A stretch of DNA of 32,596 nt. Origin: Desulfocapsaceae bacterium (GTDB lineage: Bacteria > Desulfobacterota > Desulfobulbia > Desulfobulbales > Desulfocapsaceae). The number at the start of each line of letters is the position of its first letter. The first letter of the stretch is position 1. The notes under the pieces are model-generated. The model had not been told where the DNA came from, did no database searches, and worked only from the letters and a program-made list of their open reading frames with translations. The translations under genes and the position numbers were made by a program. The stretch is taken from NCBI GenBank assembly GCA_028697885.1, contig JAQVER010000046.1, positions 1-32,596 on the forward strand, written 5' to 3'. Positions 31,217-32,596 of the stretch are shown one piece after another.

Positions 31217-32438
31217 TCTTGTGTCGTTCCAGGAGTTTCTCCATGAGCAGTTCCCCGTTGGCCATGCCATTGTGAAGCCGTTTGTCTTCGGCTTCTCCTG
31301 ATTTTTCACTGAAGGGGAGATTGCATCCGGAAGCGGTTTGCTGGGAGTCGTAGAGGATGGTGGGGACCGGCTTGTCAGTATGGGTGCGCAGACAAAGAGG
31401 GGTGAAGTGATCCATTGTGGCGATCAGGCGGAAATTTTCACCGCTTTCCTGGAGTCCCTGGAAGATGGGACCAACAACCTTTCGATCAAAGTCTTCAATG
31501 GCCTGGATCTTGTCCTGGAGTAATCCCTGGTGTCCGGCTTCATCTGGCGCCTCAACATGGACAAAGACAAAATCCTGGGAACGCAGGCTGTCGAGTGCGG
31601 CCTGGGCTTTGCCTTCATAGTTGGTGTCGAGATATCCGGTTGCCCCCGGTACATTGATGATGGAAAGCCCGGCATTCACTCCCAGCCCTTTGAGCAGATC
31701 CACTGCCGAGATCAGGCTGCCGCTCAGTCCGAAACGCTCAGTCAGAGTCGGCATGGTAGGTAATTTGCCTTCTCCCCAGAGCCAGATAGCATTGGCAGGA
31801 TTTTTCCCTGCGGCTATCCGCTCGGCATTGATGGGATGGACGGCCAGAATGGCTGAGGCCTTATCCAGGAGTGCGGCCCATTGGGGATGTTCGCGGTACC
31901 TTGCCAGGGGAGCGCTCACGTCCTTGCCGGTGAAGTCATGGGGGGGGACGGTATTCATCTGCGGATAATCCCCTTGCACCAGAAGGATATGGCGATAGCT
32001 GACTCCGGCATGGAAGTGAAAGGTGTCGCTGGCGCAACCTGCCTCGAGGGCGGCAATCAGCTGGTGGGACTCGTCACTGCTGATATGGCCGGCGGCATAG
32101 TCGATCATCCGTACTTGATTGTCCGCTTCGGGGGCCAGGGTGACCAGATTGCAGCGGAAGGCGGTTTGCTCGGGGCTAAGCGTAATCCCCATGGCTGCGG
32201 CCTCGAGTGGGGCGCGGCCAGTGTAATACTCTTCGGGTTTGTAACCAAGCAGGGAGAGGTTTGCCACATCGCTTCCCGGTGGATAGCCATCGGGAATGGT
32301 GTGCGTCAGAAAGAGTTCTCCCTGGCGGCACAGGGAGTCCAAAAAGGGAGTATTTGCGACCTCCAGAGGGGTACGGTTGCTCAGTTCGGCTATGGGCAGG
32401 TCTCCCATGCCGTCGCCTACCAGTATCAGATATTTCAT
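31209..32438 (-). CDS. apgM: Archaeal-type cofactor-independent phosphoglycerate mutase
   Basis: The ATG at 32438-32436 gives 409 residues. The N-terminus MKYLILVGDGMGDLPIAELS has the metal-site Asp in GDGMGD. DGYPPGSDVANLSLLGYKPE contains the catalytic Ser region (GSDVANLSLLGY) typical of ApgM. ATMDHFTPLCLRTHTDKPVP carries the C-terminal metal ligands (DH...H.D.PVP), and VHVEAPDEAGHQG is another alkaline-phosphatase-superfamily motif. It interconverts 3- and 2-phosphoglycerate in glycolysis or gluconeogenesis. Related genes are often annotated as homoserine kinase-like because they lie beside homoserine dehydrogenase, as may be the case here. Confidence 0.95.
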   Translation of the reverse strand: MKYLILVGDGMGDLPIAELSNRTPLEVANTPFLDSLCRQGELFLTHTIPDGYPPGSDVANLSLLGYKPEEYYTGRAPLEAAAMGITLSPEQTAFRCNLVTLAPEADNQVRMIDYAAGHISSDESHQLIAALEAGCASDTFHFHAGVSYRHILLVQGDYPQMNTVPPHDFTGKDVSAPLARYREHPQWAALLDKASAILAVHPINAERIAAGKNPANAIWLWGEGKLPTMPTLTERFGLSGSLISAVDLLKGLGVNAGLSIINVPGATGYLDTNYEGKAQAALDSLRSQDFVFVHVEAPDEAGHQGLLQDKIQAIEDFDRKVVGPIFQGLQESGENFRLIATMDHFTPLCLRTHTDKPVPTILYDSQQTASGCNLPFSEKSGEAEDKRLHNGMANGELLMEKLLERHKNG

Positions 32439-32504
32439 CAAAAAAAGCCTTGGTCTGAATTTGCGGTTGTACTGTCAGGGGATCGGAGTGGTTTTTTAAC
32501 GATT

Positions 32505-32596
32505 TTAATCCACGAGAAAGCGGATTTTGACCGTTGGCTCGTGGCAGAGATCCAGGGCGTCAATCTCGGCCAGAGCTTTTTGCACGGCTGCCTCCG
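32505..32596 (-). CDS. C-terminal end of probable homoserine dehydrogenase (partial)
   Basis: Only about 29 codons lie in the window, ending at the stop 32507-32505. They read EAAVQKALAEIDALDLCHEP, then TVKIRFLVD. The pattern aa...al..id.L......pt..iRi at the end of a protein is the closing helix and strand of the ACT domain of homoserine dehydrogenase, and hom next to apgM is a plausible arrangement in Desulfobacterota. The assignment rests on this short piece and on position. The start lies beyond the right edge; it is separated from apgM by 66 bp. Confidence 0.55.
   Translation of the reverse strand, partial: EAAVQKALAEIDALDLCHEPTVKIRFLVD

Overview
The window looks like a chromosome segment of a Desulfobulbales-like Desulfobacterota (former Deltaproteobacteria). 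That rests on the overall look of the housekeeping proteins and on a pairing of archaeal-type phosphoglycerate mutase (ApgM) with what looks like the tail of homoserine dehydrogenase; it is an inference, not a database assignment. Two blocks of ordinary chromosome flank an 18.8 kb integrated element.

Left chromosomal block (1-11.9 kb): the start of a DMT/EamA exporter (minus strand, cut by the window edge), a large exported protein of unknown function, DNA polymerase III delta (holA), clpS and clpA separated by a 126-bp terminal-inverted-repeat element that begins in the clpS stop codon, a YqaA/DedA-type membrane protein, a secreted CAP/PR-1 protein, an Fsr-type MFS exporter, a DEDDh exonuclease and a minus-strand PilZ protein. 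Right chromosomal block (30.65-32.6 kb, all minus strand): initiator tRNA-fMet with a good promoter and terminator, a YbgC-like thioesterase overlapping apgM, and the last codons of a probable homoserine dehydrogenase.

Integrated element (about 11,925-30,695): it sits in the tRNA-fMet gene and is bounded by a perfect 48-bp direct repeat running from the anticodon loop to just past the CCA end. Its left part is a replication/mobility module: tyrosine integrase, a vestige of a DUF4143-type ATPase gene, a 246-aa protein with a C-terminal HTH, an AlpA/excisionase-like protein, a 58-aa ORF coupled by overlapping stop/start codons on both sides, a prim-pol/DUF3987 replication protein whose 3' end contains inverted iteron-like repeats, and two tandem paralogous small HTH-like proteins. 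No capsid, packaging or conjugation gene is visible, so the element resembles a phage satellite or small mobilizable island. The cargo follows: (a) a vestigial hsdM fragment and then a GC-rich type I restriction-modification operon, hsdM-hsdS-[PUA/EVE-like + NucS-like nuclease]-hsdR-YgjP-like metalloprotease; (b) an AT-richer three-gene operon, TIGR04255 protein, XRE-HTH protein and an unrecognised 304-aa protein, preceded by a promoter over a perfect 14-bp inverted repeat. The second module, next to attR, is the best candidate for an undescribed system.

How it fits together: integrase plus AlpA-like factor would excise and integrate at tRNA-fMet, using candidate arm sites with the same 12-bp phase at both ends; prim-pol would replicate from the iteron region; and the cargo would defend the host, which would favour keeping the element. 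All functional statements come from motifs read by eye in the translated sequence; no searches were run.
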